NCBI RefSeq assembly: GCF_014196425.1
Contig: NZ_JACIDR010000001.1
Location: 1,116,001-1,180,000, forward strand
Direction: 5' to 3'
DNA from: Hansschlegelia beijingensis
GTDB lineage: Bacteria; Pseudomonadota; Alphaproteobacteria; Rhizobiales; Methylopilaceae
Length of the DNA: 64,000 nucleotides
Positions 29,266-38,727 of this stretch are shown here, one piece after another. Below the pieces are notes generated by a model, which saw only the letters and a program-made list of their open reading frames with translations, did not search any database and had not been told where the DNA came from. A program made the translations under genes and the position numbers. The first letter of the stretch is position 1; each line of letters opens with the position of its first letter.

Positions 29266-30624
29266 ATGCCCAGCTTCGACAAGGTTCTGATCGCCAACCG
29301 CGGCGAGATCGCGCTTCGCATCCTGCGGGCCTGCAAGGAGCTCGGGATCGCGACCGTTGCGGTGCATTCGACCGCCGACGCCGACGCCATGCATGTCCGC
29401 CTCGCGGACGAAAGCGTGTGCATCGGCCCGCCCTCCGCGCGCGAGAGCTACCTCAACATCCCCGCCCTGCTCGCGGCCTGCGAGATCACGGGCGCGGACG
29501 CGGTTCATCCCGGCTACGGCTTTCTCTCGGAGAACGCGCGGTTCGCGGAGATCCTCGAGGAGCACAACCTCGTCTTCATCGGGCCGAAGCCCGAGCACAT
29601 CCGCATCATGGGCGACAAGATCGCCGCCAAGCAGACGGTGAAGCGGCTCGGCATTCCGGTCGTGCCGGGCTCCGACGGCGGGATCACGGACGACGTCGAG
29701 GCGCGGCGCGTCGCGCGCGAAATCGGCTACCCCGTGCTGGTCAAGGCCGCGGCCGGCGGCGGCGGGCGCGGCATGAAGGTCGCGATGACCGAAGAGGACC
29801 TCGTGGAGGCGCTGCAGACGGCGCGCACCGAGGCGAAGGCCGCGTTCGGCGACGACGCGGTGTACCTCGAGAAGTACCTGGTCCACCCGCGTCACATCGA
29901 GGTGCAGGTGCTGGGCGACGGCGAAGGCGCGGCGATCCATCTGGGCGAACGCGACTGCTCGCTGCAGCGCCGCCATCAGAAGGTCTGGGAGGAGGCGCCC
30001 TCCCCGGCGCTCAACGCAGCCGACCGCGCCTCGATCGGCGAGACGGTCGCCGCCGCCATGCGCGAGCTCCGCTACCGCGGGGTCGGCACGGTCGAGTTCC
30101 TGTACGAGAACGGACGCTTCTACTTCATCGAGATGAACACCCGGATCCAGGTCGAGCACCCGGTGACGGAGATGATCACCGGCATCGACCTGGTCAACGA
30201 GCAGATCAGGATCGCGAGCGGCGCCCGGCTGGCGATCGCCCAGGAGGACGTGATCTTCCGCGGTCACGCCATCGAGTGCCGGGTCAACGCCGAGCACCCC
30301 GAGACCTTCCGGCCCTCGCCCGGCCGCGTGGCCTACTATCACGTGCCCGGCGGCCTCGGCGTCCGCGTCGATTCCGCGGCCTATCAGGGCTATTCGATCC
30401 CGCCGCACTACGACAGCCTGATCGGGAAGCTGATCGTTCACGGGCGCAACCGCACGGAATGCCTGATGCGGCTCCGCCGGACGCTCGACGAATTCGTGGT
30501 CGACGGCGTCGAGACGACCCTGCCGTTGTTCCGGCGGCTGGTGCGCAACCAGGCGATCCAGGACGGGGATTACGACATCCACTGGCTCGAGACCTGGCTG
30601 GCCGAAATGGCTCCCGACGCTTGA
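29266..30624 (+). CDS. accC: Biotin carboxylase subunit of acetyl-CoA carboxylase
   Basis: AccC carboxylates the biotin on AccB using bicarbonate and ATP. The 452-residue protein starts [20 protein letters not shown] and has [16 protein letters not shown], the glycine-rich ATP-grasp loop [34 protein letters not shown] and [17 protein letters not shown]. All are canonical. It forms an operon with accB. Confidence 0.98.
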   Translation: MPSFDKVLIANRGEIALRILRACKELGIATVAVHSTADADAMHVRLADESVCIGPPSARESYLNIPALLAACEITGADAVHPGYGFLSENARFAEILEEHNLVFIGPKPEHIRIMGDKIAAKQTVKRLGIPVVPGSDGGITDDVEARRVAREIGYPVLVKAAAGGGGRGMKVAMTEEDLVEALQTARTEAKAAFGDDAVYLEKYLVHPRHIEVQVLGDGEGAAIHLGERDCSLQRRHQKVWEEAPSPALNAADRASIGETVAAAMRELRYRGVGTVEFLYENGRFYFIEMNTRIQVEHPVTEMITGIDLVNEQIRIASGARLAIAQEDVIFRGHAIECRVNAEHPETFRPSPGRVAYYHVPGGLGVRVDSAAYQGYSIPPHYDSLIGKLIVHGRNRTECLMRLRRTLDEFVVDGVETTLPLFRRLVRNQAIQDGDYDIHWLETWLAEMAPDA

Positions 30625-30685
30625 GCGGGACGCGCGCGCACGCGCCCTTCCCCTCTCGCGGCGGCGGTCCTACCTTGACCGGGCG

Positions 30686-31354
30686 ATGACCCGCATCAAC
30701 GACGTTCTCGTGGAGATCACGCCAGAGGTCCTGCTGAAGGCGTACGCCTGCGGGATCTTCCCGATGGCCGAGAGCGCGGACGATCCAGGTCTCTACTGGA
30801 TCGAGCCGGAGCTCCGCGGCGTGCTGCCGCTCGATGGCTTCCACGTCTCTTCGCGGCTGGAGCGCACGGTGCGCTCCGACGCCTTCGAAATCCGTGTCGA
30901 CACCGCCTTCGAGGCGGTGCTGGACGGCTGCGCCGCGCCCGGGGCCGGTCGCGACAAGACATGGATCAACGGCCGCATCCGGCGGCTCTATGGCGATCTC
31001 TACGAGATCGGGCATTGCCACAGCGTCGAGGCCTGGCGCGATGACCGTCTCGTGGGCGGTCTCTATGGCGTCGAGCTCGGGGGCGCGTTCTTCGGCGAGA
31101 GCATGTTCCACACTGAGCGGGACGCCTCGAAGGTCGCGCTCGTTCACCTCGTCGCCCGCCTTCGGCGCGGCGGCTTCCGTCTGCTCGACACCCAGTTCGT
31201 CACCGAGCATCTGAGACGCTTCGGGGCCGTGGAGACGCCGCGGCGCGAATATCACCGATTGCTCGAGCACGCGCTTCGCGTGGAGGCGGACTTCTTCGCC
31301 TGGGAGAAGGGCCGGCGGATCGCCGGCGCCGAGGCGCTGGAGGCGCTGAAGTAA
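30686..31354 (+). CDS. aat: Leucyl/phenylalanyl-tRNA--protein transferase
   Basis: Aat adds Leu or Phe to N-terminal Lys/Arg of proteins and marks them for ClpS/ClpAP degradation (N-degron pathway). The 222-residue protein has [25 protein letters not shown], the conserved [18 protein letters not shown], and [18 protein letters not shown]. It closes the run from the M48 protease gene; the next gene is 60 nt downstream. Confidence 0.96.
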   Translation: MTRINDVLVEITPEVLLKAYACGIFPMAESADDPGLYWIEPELRGVLPLDGFHVSSRLERTVRSDAFEIRVDTAFEAVLDGCAAPGAGRDKTWINGRIRRLYGDLYEIGHCHSVEAWRDDRLVGGLYGVELGGAFFGESMFHTERDASKVALVHLVARLRRGGFRLLDTQFVTEHLRRFGAVETPRREYHRLLEHALRVEADFFAWEKGRRIAGAEALEALK

Positions 31355-31414
31355 CGCTTCGGTAAGCAAGAAGAGGGTTACTGAAAGGTAGCATCCCTGC
31401 CACGGGTCTACCGC

Positions 31415-32296
31415 ATGAACCCCGAGTCCAGCCGCGATCTCCCGCCATCCGCGTTCGAACCGGCGAAGCCGGAAAGCCGCGACGTCACGATCTGGGCCGC
31501 TGAGACGGCGTCCGGACCCGCGCCGCTCTCGGCGCGCGCGAGCCGCTACCTTCCTTATGGGCTGGTCGGGGCCGGACTCCTGGTCTGTGGAATGGCCTTC
31601 GCGAATTTCGCCACCGCGCCCTCGCTGACTGACGGGGTGGACGAGATCTCCGCGATCGACGCGCGCCAGATGGGCCTTGCGCTCAATCTCGATCCCACCG
31701 GTTCGCGTGCCCGCGACGCGGCGATCAGCAAGGACGTCGGAGCCTTGAAGGCGGAGATCACGCGGCTGCGCCGGGCGCTCGACCAGTCGAAGAACAACCA
31801 GGCCTCGCTGTCCAAGGCGGCGGCCGGCCAGGCGGCCGCGAGCCTCGATGAGGTCCGCGCCCTCAAGGCGGAGATCGCCTCCCTCACCAAGACGCTCGAG
31901 GAGACGCGCGCCGCCGCCGCGTCCAAGATCGACGCCCTCGCCTCCAAGGTCGATCAGTCGAAGGACGACCAGGCCCGGCTCGCGGAGCTGCGTGACCGGC
32001 TGGACAAGATGGAGAAGGCCTCCGCGGAGAAGACCGCGTCCGCCGAGAAGGTCGCGAAGGCCGATCCGGAGACCACCGGCAGCATCTCCAGGCCGGCCGC
32101 CTCCGAACGGGTCGTGCGGAACTGGGTCGTGCGCGACGTCTATGACGGTGTCGCTCTGCTGGAGGGCCGCGGGGGCGACCAGATCGAGGTCGAGCGCGGC
32201 GCGCGAGCGCCCGGGGCGGGCCGGGTCCGTTCCATCCAGCGCCGAAACGGCGAGTGGGTCGTGGTGACCGACAGCGGCGTGATCCTGCCGCGCTGA
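31415..32296 (+). CDS. Hypothetical membrane-anchored coiled-coil protein
   Basis: This 293-residue protein is of unknown function. A short cytoplasmic N-terminus is followed by one membrane helix (YLPYGLVGAGLLVCGMAFANF, about 45-65) and a long Ala/Lys/Glu-rich coiled coil (about 105-215). The compact C-terminal domain (RNWVVRDVYDGVALLEGRGG ... RRNGEWVVVTDSGVI) looks like a small beta-rich periplasmic domain. I associate this layout with uncharacterised Rhizobiales proteins. Upstream, overlapping the aat stop, is GTAA-N7-GTAA (31351-31365), a degenerate CtrA-like element. Confidence 0.72.
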   Translation: MNPESSRDLPPSAFEPAKPESRDVTIWAAETASGPAPLSARASRYLPYGLVGAGLLVCGMAFANFATAPSLTDGVDEISAIDARQMGLALNLDPTGSRARDAAISKDVGALKAEITRLRRALDQSKNNQASLSKAAAGQAAASLDEVRALKAEIASLTKTLEETRAAAASKIDALASKVDQSKDDQARLAELRDRLDKMEKASAEKTASAEKVAKADPETTGSISRPAASERVVRNWVVRDVYDGVALLEGRGGDQIEVERGARAPGAGRVRSIQRRNGEWVVVTDSGVILPR

Positions 32297-32301
32297 GGGC
32301 C

Positions 32302-32316
32302 TTAATCCGGATTTAA
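32302..32316 (+). promoter_or_regulatory. Perfect CtrA box (TTAA-N7-TTAA)
   Basis: TTAA at 32302-32305 and 32313-32316 are separated by exactly 7 bases, in the short gap after the coiled-coil gene. It lies 43 nt before the preferred start of the glycosyltransferase gene, a workable position for a CtrA-controlled promoter. Confidence 0.6.
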
Positions 32317-32359
32317 AGCGGCGAAGCGCAGGATGGCCGGGACCAACGAGGCTCGACCG

Positions 32360-33328
32360 ATGTCGCCTGCCGTCGAGATGCTGCGCGAGGACCGCCCGGC
32401 CCGCCGCGAAGCCGCGCCGCCGAAGATTGCGGTGCTGCTGCCCTGCTACAACGAGGAGGCGGCGGTCGCCGAGGTGGTGCGCGGCTTCAGGGCGGCGCTG
32501 CCCACCGCGGAGATCTACGTCTACGACAACAACTCGGCGGATCGCACCATAGAGCGGGCGCTCGAGGCCGGCGCGATCGTCCGGCGGGAGCGCAGGCAGG
32601 GCAAAGGCAATGTTGTCCGCCGCATGCTCGCGGACATCGAAGCCGACGTCTACCTGATGGCCGACGGCGACCTCACCTACGATCCCCTGGCTGCGCCCCT
32701 GCTGATCGAACGGCTGCTGTCGCACCAGCTCGACATGGTGGTGGCCACCCGCGAGGGCGAAGGCATGCTGGCCCGCAAGGGCCACGCGGCCGGCAACCGC
32801 ATGTTCAACGGGGTGATCAAGCGGCTGTTCGGCGCCGGGTTCACGGACATCCTGTCAGGGTACCGGGTGGTCTCGCGCCGCTTCGCCAAGTCCTTCCCGA
32901 CGGCTTCCCACGGCTTCGAGATCGAGACCGAGCTTGCGGTGCATGCGCTCGACCTCCGCCTGGCCGTCGATGAGATCCCGGTGCGCTACGGCAAGCGGCC
33001 CGAGAATTCGACGAGCAAGCTCTCGACCTGGCGCGACGGCCTCCGCATCCTCTGGACCATCGCGATGATGTATCGCGCGCTGAAGCCGTTCAAATTCTTC
33101 GGCGTCATCGGCGCGGCGCTTGCTCTCATCAGCGTCCTGCTCGCGGCGCCGGTGGTCGAGACATTCCTGGAGACCGGGCTCGTGCCGCGCTTCCCGACCG
33201 CGATCCTCGCGGCCAGCGTGATGCAACTCGCCGTCCTGAGCCTGGTCTGCGGCGTGATCGTCGAGGCGATCGCGGAGGGCCGCCGCGAGGCGAAGCGGCT
33301 TCGTTACCTGGAGCTGAAGAGAGCCTGA
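32360..33328 (+). CDS. Family 2 glycosyltransferase with C-terminal membrane helices
   Basis: The protein has a GT-A nucleotide-sugar transferase domain: IAVLLPCYNEEAAVAEVV, YVYDNNSADRTIE, YLMADGDLTYDP (DxD-like metal site) and DILSGYRVVSRRFAKSFP. Two C-terminal hydrophobic segments (FKFFGVIGAALALISVLLAA and TAILAASVMQLAVLSLVCGVI) resemble DPM1/GtrB-type enzymes that glycosylate polyprenyl phosphate. The sugar and acceptor are unknown. I choose the ATG at 32360, which has GAGG eight bases upstream, over the ATG at 32333. It is preceded by a CtrA box. Confidence 0.88.
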   Translation: MSPAVEMLREDRPARREAAPPKIAVLLPCYNEEAAVAEVVRGFRAALPTAEIYVYDNNSADRTIERALEAGAIVRRERRQGKGNVVRRMLADIEADVYLMADGDLTYDPLAAPLLIERLLSHQLDMVVATREGEGMLARKGHAAGNRMFNGVIKRLFGAGFTDILSGYRVVSRRFAKSFPTASHGFEIETELAVHALDLRLAVDEIPVRYGKRPENSTSKLSTWRDGLRILWTIAMMYRALKPFKFFGVIGAALALISVLLAAPVVETFLETGLVPRFPTAILAASVMQLAVLSLVCGVIVEAIAEGRREAKRLRYLELKRA

Positions 33329-33429
33329 CCGCTCCCTCGCCAGCGGGATCAGGCATGCGCTTGGCGCGGCGGCCCGCCGCGCCTATGTTGGGAGCGCTTC
33401 CCGACGCCGCGCACGAGCCCCTTTTCCAG

Positions 33430-34257
33430 ATGACCTTTGTCGACGCCCAGACTGCGCCGCTTCGCAAGAACGGCGCGATCAAGATTCACACCGCCGAGGC
33501 TTTTGAAGGCATGCGGCGCGCCGGCCGGCTCGTGGCGGAAGCGCTCGACATGCTGCACGACCATGTGAAGCCTGGCGTCACGACGGACGCGCTGGACAAG
33601 CTCGCGCTCGAGTTCGGCATGGACCACGGCGCGCTGCCCGCCTGCCTCAACTATCGCGGCTACTCCAAGACGATCTGCACGTCGATCAACCACGTCGTGT
33701 GCCACGGCATCCCGAACGACAAGCCGCTGCGCGAAGGCGACATCGTCAATGTCGACGTCACCTACGTCCTCGACGGCTGGCATGGCGACTCGAGCCGGAT
33801 GTTCGCGATCGGCGCGATCCCGCGCCGCGCCGAGCGGCTGATCGAGATCACCTACGAGTCGCTGATGCGCGGGCTTGCGGTCATTCGTCCCGGCGCGACG
33901 ACCGGAGACATCGGCGCCGCGATCCAGGAATACGCCGAGGGCGAACGCGCCTCCGTGGTGCGCGACTTCTGCGGCCACGGCATCGGCCGGCTGTTCCATG
34001 ACGAGCCGAACATCCTGCATTACGGCCGCCGCGGCGAGGGCGCCGAGCTCAAGACCGGGATGTTCTTCACCGTCGAGCCGATGATCAATCTCGGCCGCCC
34101 GCATGTGAAGGTGTTGGCGGACGGCTGGACCGCCGTGACGCGCGATCGCTCGCTCTCCGCGCAGTACGAGCACATGGTCGGGGTGACCGAGGACGGCTGC
34201 GAGATCTTCACCGAATCCCCGCGCGGCCTCATGGCCCCGAAGTTCGCGACGGTCTGA
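33430..34257 (+). CDS. map: Methionine aminopeptidase type I
   Basis: Map removes the initiator Met from nascent proteins. The 275-residue protein has the metal-binding set in [20 protein letters not shown] (two Asp), [14 protein letters not shown] (His) and TVEPMINLG (Glu), with a final Glu in [11 protein letters not shown]. The ATG at 33430 gives the usual N-terminus ([18 protein letters not shown]); the open frame from 33355 adds unsupported residues. Confidence 0.96.
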   Translation: MTFVDAQTAPLRKNGAIKIHTAEAFEGMRRAGRLVAEALDMLHDHVKPGVTTDALDKLALEFGMDHGALPACLNYRGYSKTICTSINHVVCHGIPNDKPLREGDIVNVDVTYVLDGWHGDSSRMFAIGAIPRRAERLIEITYESLMRGLAVIRPGATTGDIGAAIQEYAEGERASVVRDFCGHGIGRLFHDEPNILHYGRRGEGAELKTGMFFTVEPMINLGRPHVKVLADGWTAVTRDRSLSAQYEHMVGVTEDGCEIFTESPRGLMAPKFATV

Positions 34258-34342
34258 GCCAGACTCCCGTTCAGCGCCGTCTTGCCGGAGTCGCCGGAGC
34301 GCGCCACGATGGCGCTCCCGAACGTCCGGAGCAGCGGCGGAC

Positions 34343-35083
34343 ATGCCGTCGGCGAAGCCCGCCTCTCAAGACGCCCCCCTGCCCGGCCTCGACGAGGCGT
34401 CCCCGAAGGACGCCCCGCATTATCTCGGCCACCGCGAACGTTTGCGGACGCGGTTCCTCGATGGCGAGGCTGACGCCCTTCCGGATTACGAGCTGCTCGA
34501 GCTCATCCTGTTCCGGACGCTGCCGCGCGGCGACGTCAAGCCGCTGGCCAAGGCGCTGCTCGCGACCTTCGGCTCCTTCGCCGACGTTCTGGCCGCGCCG
34601 ATCGAGCGGCTGGTGGCGATCAAGGGGGTGAAGGAGGCCACCGCGACCGACTTCAAGGTGGTCGAGGCGGCCGCGCGGCGGTTCGCCAAGGGCGCGATCA
34701 CGAAGCGGCCGGTCCTGGCCTCGTGGTCGGCGGTGCTCGACTATTGCCGCACCGCGATGGCGTTCGACGACCGCGAGCGCTTCCGCATCCTGTTTCTCGA
34801 CAAGAAGAACGGGCTGATCGCCGACGAGGTGCAGCAGACCGGCACGGTCGACCACACGCCGGTCTATCCGCGCGAGGTCGTGCGGCGGGCGCTGGAGCTG
34901 CGCGCGACCGCGCTCATCCTGGTGCACAACCACCCTTCGGGCGACCCGACGCCGAGCCGGGCCGACATTGAGATGACGCGGACGCTGATCGACGTCTCGC
35001 GGCCGCTCGGCATCGAGATCCACGACCACGTGATCGTGGGACGGGAGGGTCACGCCAGCTTCAGGGGCCTGAAGCTGATCTGA
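34343..35083 (+). CDS. radC: RadC/JAB-domain protein
   Basis: The 246-residue protein has an N-terminal helix-hairpin-helix region ([32 protein letters not shown]) and a C-terminal JAMM metalloprotease-like domain with [14 protein letters not shown]. Both His, the Ser and the Asp of the metal/active site are present. The name DNA repair protein is historical; the actual role of RadC is not established. A decayed copy of its 3' end lies about 90 nt downstream. Confidence 0.93.
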   Translation: MPSAKPASQDAPLPGLDEASPKDAPHYLGHRERLRTRFLDGEADALPDYELLELILFRTLPRGDVKPLAKALLATFGSFADVLAAPIERLVAIKGVKEATATDFKVVEAAARRFAKGAITKRPVLASWSAVLDYCRTAMAFDDRERFRILFLDKKNGLIADEVQQTGTVDHTPVYPREVVRRALELRATALILVHNHPSGDPTPSRADIEMTRTLIDVSRPLGIEIHDHVIVGREGHASFRGLKLI

Positions 35084-35170
35084 GCGCCGGCAGCCGCTGA
35101 GAACCGGCCGCAACGCAGGCGTGGGGGGCTGAAGCCTCGACGGCGCCAGGGCTTATCAAGGTTGTGGCCA

Positions 35171-35280
35171 TGGTGCACAACCACCCTCCGGGGCCCCGAG
35201 GCGCGAGTCGGGCGGACATCGAGATGACGCGAAGCGTGACGGGACGGTCACGCCGGCTCCAGGAGGCCGATCTGAGCAGA
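35171..35280 (+). pseudogene. Decayed partial copy of the radC 3' end
   Basis: Bases 35171-35231 match radC 34919-34979 over 61 positions without gaps; I count about 48 identities. They cover the JAMM segment, reading [20 protein letters not shown] instead of [20 protein letters not shown]. About 50 bases are then missing, and 35235-35276 again resembles the last bases of radC including its stop region. An ATG at 35164 opens a 60-residue frame through it to 35346, but the rest has no radC character. It is best read as a relic of a partial tandem duplication. The surrounding 35084-35381 holds no other gene. Confidence 0.65.
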
Positions 35281-35381
35281 TCGTGGGCAGCCCTCTGCGA
35301 TAAAAATCAGCCTTCGGGCTCTTTCCCCGCGCGGCGCCCGTATTAGCATCAGGCTGAAGCGTCAGAAGGAGTCCCGCCCGC

Positions 35382-36803
35382 TTGCCCTCCCCCGCCTTCG
35401 ACGAGATGACGCTTTCGGACGGCAGCGTTCGCCCCGCGTACAGGAAACTCGCCGAGTGGCTCGCCGCCGCTCCGCCCGATCTACTCCAGTACCGCGTCAA
35501 GGAAGCCGAGCTGCTGTTCCGGCGCATCGGCATCACCTTCGCGGTCTATGGGGACCAGCAGGCGCAGGAGCGCCTGATCCCCTTCGACATCATTCCCCGC
35601 ATCATCACCGCCGACGAATGGGCGACGCTCACCAAGGGCCTCGTGCAGCGCGTCGAGGCGCTGAACCGGTACATCTCCGACGTCTACGGCAAGCGCGAGA
35701 TCCTCAAGGCGGGGATCGTGCCCGAAGACCTGGTGTTCCGGAACGAGGCGTTCCGGCCCGAGATGGCCGGAAAGACGCCCCCGCATGACCTGTGGGTGCA
35801 CATCGCCGGCATCGACGTGGTGCGCGTGGACGCCGACACGTTCTACGTGCTGGAAGACAACGCCCGCACGCCCTCCGGCGTCTCCTACATGCTGGAGAAC
35901 CGCGAGGTGATGATCCGGCTGTTCCCGGAGCTGTTCTCGCAGCACCGCGTGGCGCCGGTCGAACGCTACGCGGACGAGCTTCTGGCCACGCTGCGCTCGC
36001 TTGCGCCGCGGACCAGCTCGGCGGAGCCGGTCGTCGTGCTGCTCACCCCGGGCGTCTACAACTCGGCCTATTACGAGCACTCCTTCCTGGCCGACAAGCT
36101 GGGCATCGAGCTGGTCGAGGGCCGGGATCTCTTCGTGCGTGACGAGGTCGTCTACATGCGCACGACGGAGGGGCCGCAGCGCGTCGACGTGATCTATCGG
36201 CGGATAGACGACGAGTTCCTCGACCCGCTGGTGTTCCGTCCGGACAGCGCGCTGGGCGTGCCCGGCCTGATGAGCGCCTATCACGCCGGCAACGTCACGC
36301 TCACCAACGCGATCGGCACGGGCGTCGCCGACGACAAGGCGATCTACAGCTACATGCCGGAGATCATCCGGTTCTATCTCGGCTCCGAGCCGATCCTGAA
36401 GAACGTGCCGACCTATCGCTGCCGCGAGCCGGAGGCGCTGTCCTACGTGCTCGATCATCTCGACGAGCTGGTCGTCAAGGAGGTCCACGGCTCGGGCGGC
36501 TACGGCATGCTGGTCGGGCCGCACGCCTCGAAGGAGCAGATCGAGCTGTTTCGCGCGAAGCTCAAGGCGTCGCCCGCCGGCTTCATCGCCCAGCCCACTC
36601 TCGCGCTCTCGACCTGCCCCACCTACGTCGCGTCGGGCGTCTCGCCGCGGCATGTGGACCTGCGGCCGTTCGTTCTCACCGGATCGAACGGCGTGCGGAT
36701 CGTGCCCGGGGGGCTGACCCGCGTGGCGATGCGCGAAGGTTCGCTGGTCGTGAATTCGAGCCAGGGCGGCGGCACCAAGGACACCTGGGTGCTGGACGAA
36801 TGA
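35382..36803 (+). CDS. Circularly permuted ATP-grasp protein (Anbu cluster)
   Basis: This circularly permuted ATP-grasp (CP_ATPgrasp, old DUF404/DUF407) protein of 473 aa is predicted to be a carboxylate-amine ligase of unknown substrate. Typical segments are LLFRRIGITFAVYGD, IPFDIIPRIITADEW, YVLEDNARTPSGVSYMLENR, TPGVYNSAYYEHSFLA, VDVIYRRIDDEFLDPL, VVKEVHGSGGYGMLVGP and the end NSSQGGGTKDTWVL. The frame starts at a TTG (35382) with AAGGAG about ten bases upstream; the next ATG is 8 codons in. It is the first of four co-directional genes that recur together with Anbu in other genomes. Confidence 0.9.
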   Translation: MPSPAFDEMTLSDGSVRPAYRKLAEWLAAAPPDLLQYRVKEAELLFRRIGITFAVYGDQQAQERLIPFDIIPRIITADEWATLTKGLVQRVEALNRYISDVYGKREILKAGIVPEDLVFRNEAFRPEMAGKTPPHDLWVHIAGIDVVRVDADTFYVLEDNARTPSGVSYMLENREVMIRLFPELFSQHRVAPVERYADELLATLRSLAPRTSSAEPVVVLLTPGVYNSAYYEHSFLADKLGIELVEGRDLFVRDEVVYMRTTEGPQRVDVIYRRIDDEFLDPLVFRPDSALGVPGLMSAYHAGNVTLTNAIGTGVADDKAIYSYMPEIIRFYLGSEPILKNVPTYRCREPEALSYVLDHLDELVVKEVHGSGGYGMLVGPHASKEQIELFRAKLKASPAGFIAQPTLALSTCPTYVASGVSPRHVDLRPFVLTGSNGVRIVPGGLTRVAMREGSLVVNSSQGGGTKDTWVLDE

Positions 36804-36846
36804 CCATCCCGCTCCGCTCTCCACAGCACCGCTTGCGCGTGATCTC

Positions 36847-37788
36847 ATGCTGAGCCGCACCGCCGACAATCTGTTCTGGCTGTCGCGCTATATCGAGCGC
36901 GCGGAAGCGCTCGCGCGGATCCTGGAGGCCACCCAGCGGCTCGCCTCGTTGCCGGCCGCCTATGGCGGCAAGACCAATGAATGGGAGAGCGCCGTCGCGA
37001 CCGCCGGCTGCGCCGAGGGCTTTTACGCCAAGCATGGAGAGGCAGATCACGACTCGGTCGTGGCCTATCTCGCCTTCGACCGCGACAACCCTTCCTCCAT
37101 CCTGAACTGTTTCGAGACGGCGCGGCACAACGCCCGCTCGGTCCGCACCGCGCTCACGATAGAGATGTGGGAGACGATCAACGGCGCCTGGATCGAGCTG
37201 CGCCGGCTGGCCGATCGCAGGCTCGCGGGCGAGGAGCTCACCCGCTTCCTGGGCTGGGTGAAGGAGATCGGGCTGCGCTTCGACGGCTCCGCCACCCGGA
37301 CCATGCTGCGCAACGACATCTACGATTTCTCGCGCATCGGCATGCTGCTCGAGCGCGCCGACAACACCGCCCGCATTCTCGACGTCAAATATCATCTGCT
37401 TCTGCCGGAGCAGGGCGAGGTCGGCGGCGGCCTCGACTACTACCAGTGGCAGGCGATCCTGCGCGCGGTCTCCGCGGTGACGAGCTATCACTGGGTCTAC
37501 CGCGAGAGCGTGAAGCCCTGGCTGATCGCCGACCTGCTGATCCTGAACGACCAGATGCCGCGCTCCTTCGCCGCCTGCTATGGCGAGCTCGTCCGCCACC
37601 TCGACCAGCTGGCGCGCGCCTATGGCAGGCAGGGGCCGGCGCAGCGGCTCGCGCGAAGCTGTCGCGCCCGGCTCGAGAACGCCGACATCCGCGACGTCTT
37701 CCAGAGGGGACTGCACGAGTTCATCACCGACTTCATCGCCGACAACAATCGACTGGGCGCCGCGGTCCACGAGCAGTATCTCGCGTAA
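36847..37788 (+). CDS. Alpha-E domain protein (Anbu cluster)
   Basis: This 313-residue, almost fully alpha-helical protein of the alpha-E/DUF403 family starts MLSRTADNLFWLSRYIERAEALARILE, the family hallmark. FDRDNPSSILNCFETARHNARSVR and DNTARILDVKYHLL follow. No catalytic motif is known; the family occurs almost always beside circularly permuted ATP-grasp and transglutaminase-like proteins and has been proposed to act with them in peptide bond formation or transfer. It lies 43 nt after the ATP-grasp gene and 3 nt before the transglutaminase gene. Confidence 0.92.
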   Translation: MLSRTADNLFWLSRYIERAEALARILEATQRLASLPAAYGGKTNEWESAVATAGCAEGFYAKHGEADHDSVVAYLAFDRDNPSSILNCFETARHNARSVRTALTIEMWETINGAWIELRRLADRRLAGEELTRFLGWVKEIGLRFDGSATRTMLRNDIYDFSRIGMLLERADNTARILDVKYHLLLPEQGEVGGGLDYYQWQAILRAVSAVTSYHWVYRESVKPWLIADLLILNDQMPRSFAACYGELVRHLDQLARAYGRQGPAQRLARSCRARLENADIRDVFQRGLHEFITDFIADNNRLGAAVHEQYLA

Positions 37789-37791
37789 CCC

Positions 37792-38625
37792 ATGCGCCTG
37801 ACCATCCGCCACGAGACGACCTATCGCTTCGAGACGCCAGCCGCGTCCGTCATCCAGACGTTGCGGCTGTGGCCCCGCGGCCATGACGGCCAGCACGTCG
37901 TGCGCTGGCGCCTCGACGTCGACCGCAACTGCCGCCTGCGGGCCGCGGAGGACGCGTTCGGCAACCAGGCCCACGTTTTCGCGGCCGACGGCCCGCTGGA
38001 CGAGATCACGGTCCTGGTCGAGGGCGAAGTCGACACGCAGGACGCCGCGGGCGTCGTCAATCGCGCCGCCGAGCGCTTCCCCCCCGCGCTCTATCTGCGC
38101 GAGACGCCGCTCACCGCCCATGATCACGAGATTTCAGCCTTCGCCGAGGAGGTCGGCTCCAGCGCCGGCGGCGGCGAGCTCGCCGCGCTGCACGGGCTGC
38201 TCGATCGCCTGCATTCCGAGATGGAGTTCGCGCCGGGCCAGCCGGACGGGGCGACCACGGCCGCCGAGGCTTTCCGCGTGAAGCGCGGCACGGCGCAGGA
38301 CCTCACCCATGTCTTCCTCACCGCCGCGCGCGGTCTGCAGATCCCTGCCCGCTGCGTCAGCGGCTACGTCCGTCGCGAGGGGGGCGAACCGCAGGATTCG
38401 CCGCACGCCTGGGCCGAGGCCTATGTGCCCGACCTGGGCTGGGTCGGCTTCGATCCGACAGAAGGCGTCTGTCCGACCGAATCGCATGTCAGGGTCGCGA
38501 TCGGGCTCGATTGCCTCGGCGCCGCGCCGGTGCGCGGCTCCCGCTACGGCGGATCGGGAGAGACGATGACGATGAGCGTTCTGGTTCAGGACGCACGAGC
38601 CTCTCGCAGTTATCGCCGTTCGTGA
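37792..38625 (+). CDS. Transglutaminase-like protein lacking the catalytic Cys (Anbu cluster)
   Basis: The 277-residue protein has an N-terminal beta domain (MRLTIRHETTYRF) and a transglutaminase-like core. The usual G-x-C-x-D-x-x-H nucleophile motif reads RGTAQDLTH here, so the Cys position is Ala168. The partner His205 (SPHAWAEAY) and Asp221 (WVGFDPTEG) are present. A Cys at 188 (PARCVSGY) is one strand away and could not simply substitute. The fold may therefore act as a binding module or use another chemistry. It is translated directly after the alpha-E gene. Confidence 0.9.
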   Translation: MRLTIRHETTYRFETPAASVIQTLRLWPRGHDGQHVVRWRLDVDRNCRLRAAEDAFGNQAHVFAADGPLDEITVLVEGEVDTQDAAGVVNRAAERFPPALYLRETPLTAHDHEISAFAEEVGSSAGGGELAALHGLLDRLHSEMEFAPGQPDGATTAAEAFRVKRGTAQDLTHVFLTAARGLQIPARCVSGYVRREGGEPQDSPHAWAEAYVPDLGWVGFDPTEGVCPTESHVRVAIGLDCLGAAPVRGSRYGGSGETMTMSVLVQDARASRSYRRS

Positions 38626-38727
38626 GCGTCCAACTGGCGCCCCAATTCGATGCAGCGCGGCATCGCGCGTTGGCGCGTCGGCGTGAGTCTTGATAGCGTC
38701 GGCGGCTTCTGTGGGCGGGACGCGTAA

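Noticed and set aside
35164-35346. 60-residue ORF as a functional JAB protein
   Set aside because: Only about 20 residues resemble RadC, the helix-hairpin-helix part and the end of the fold are missing, so I call it a relic.
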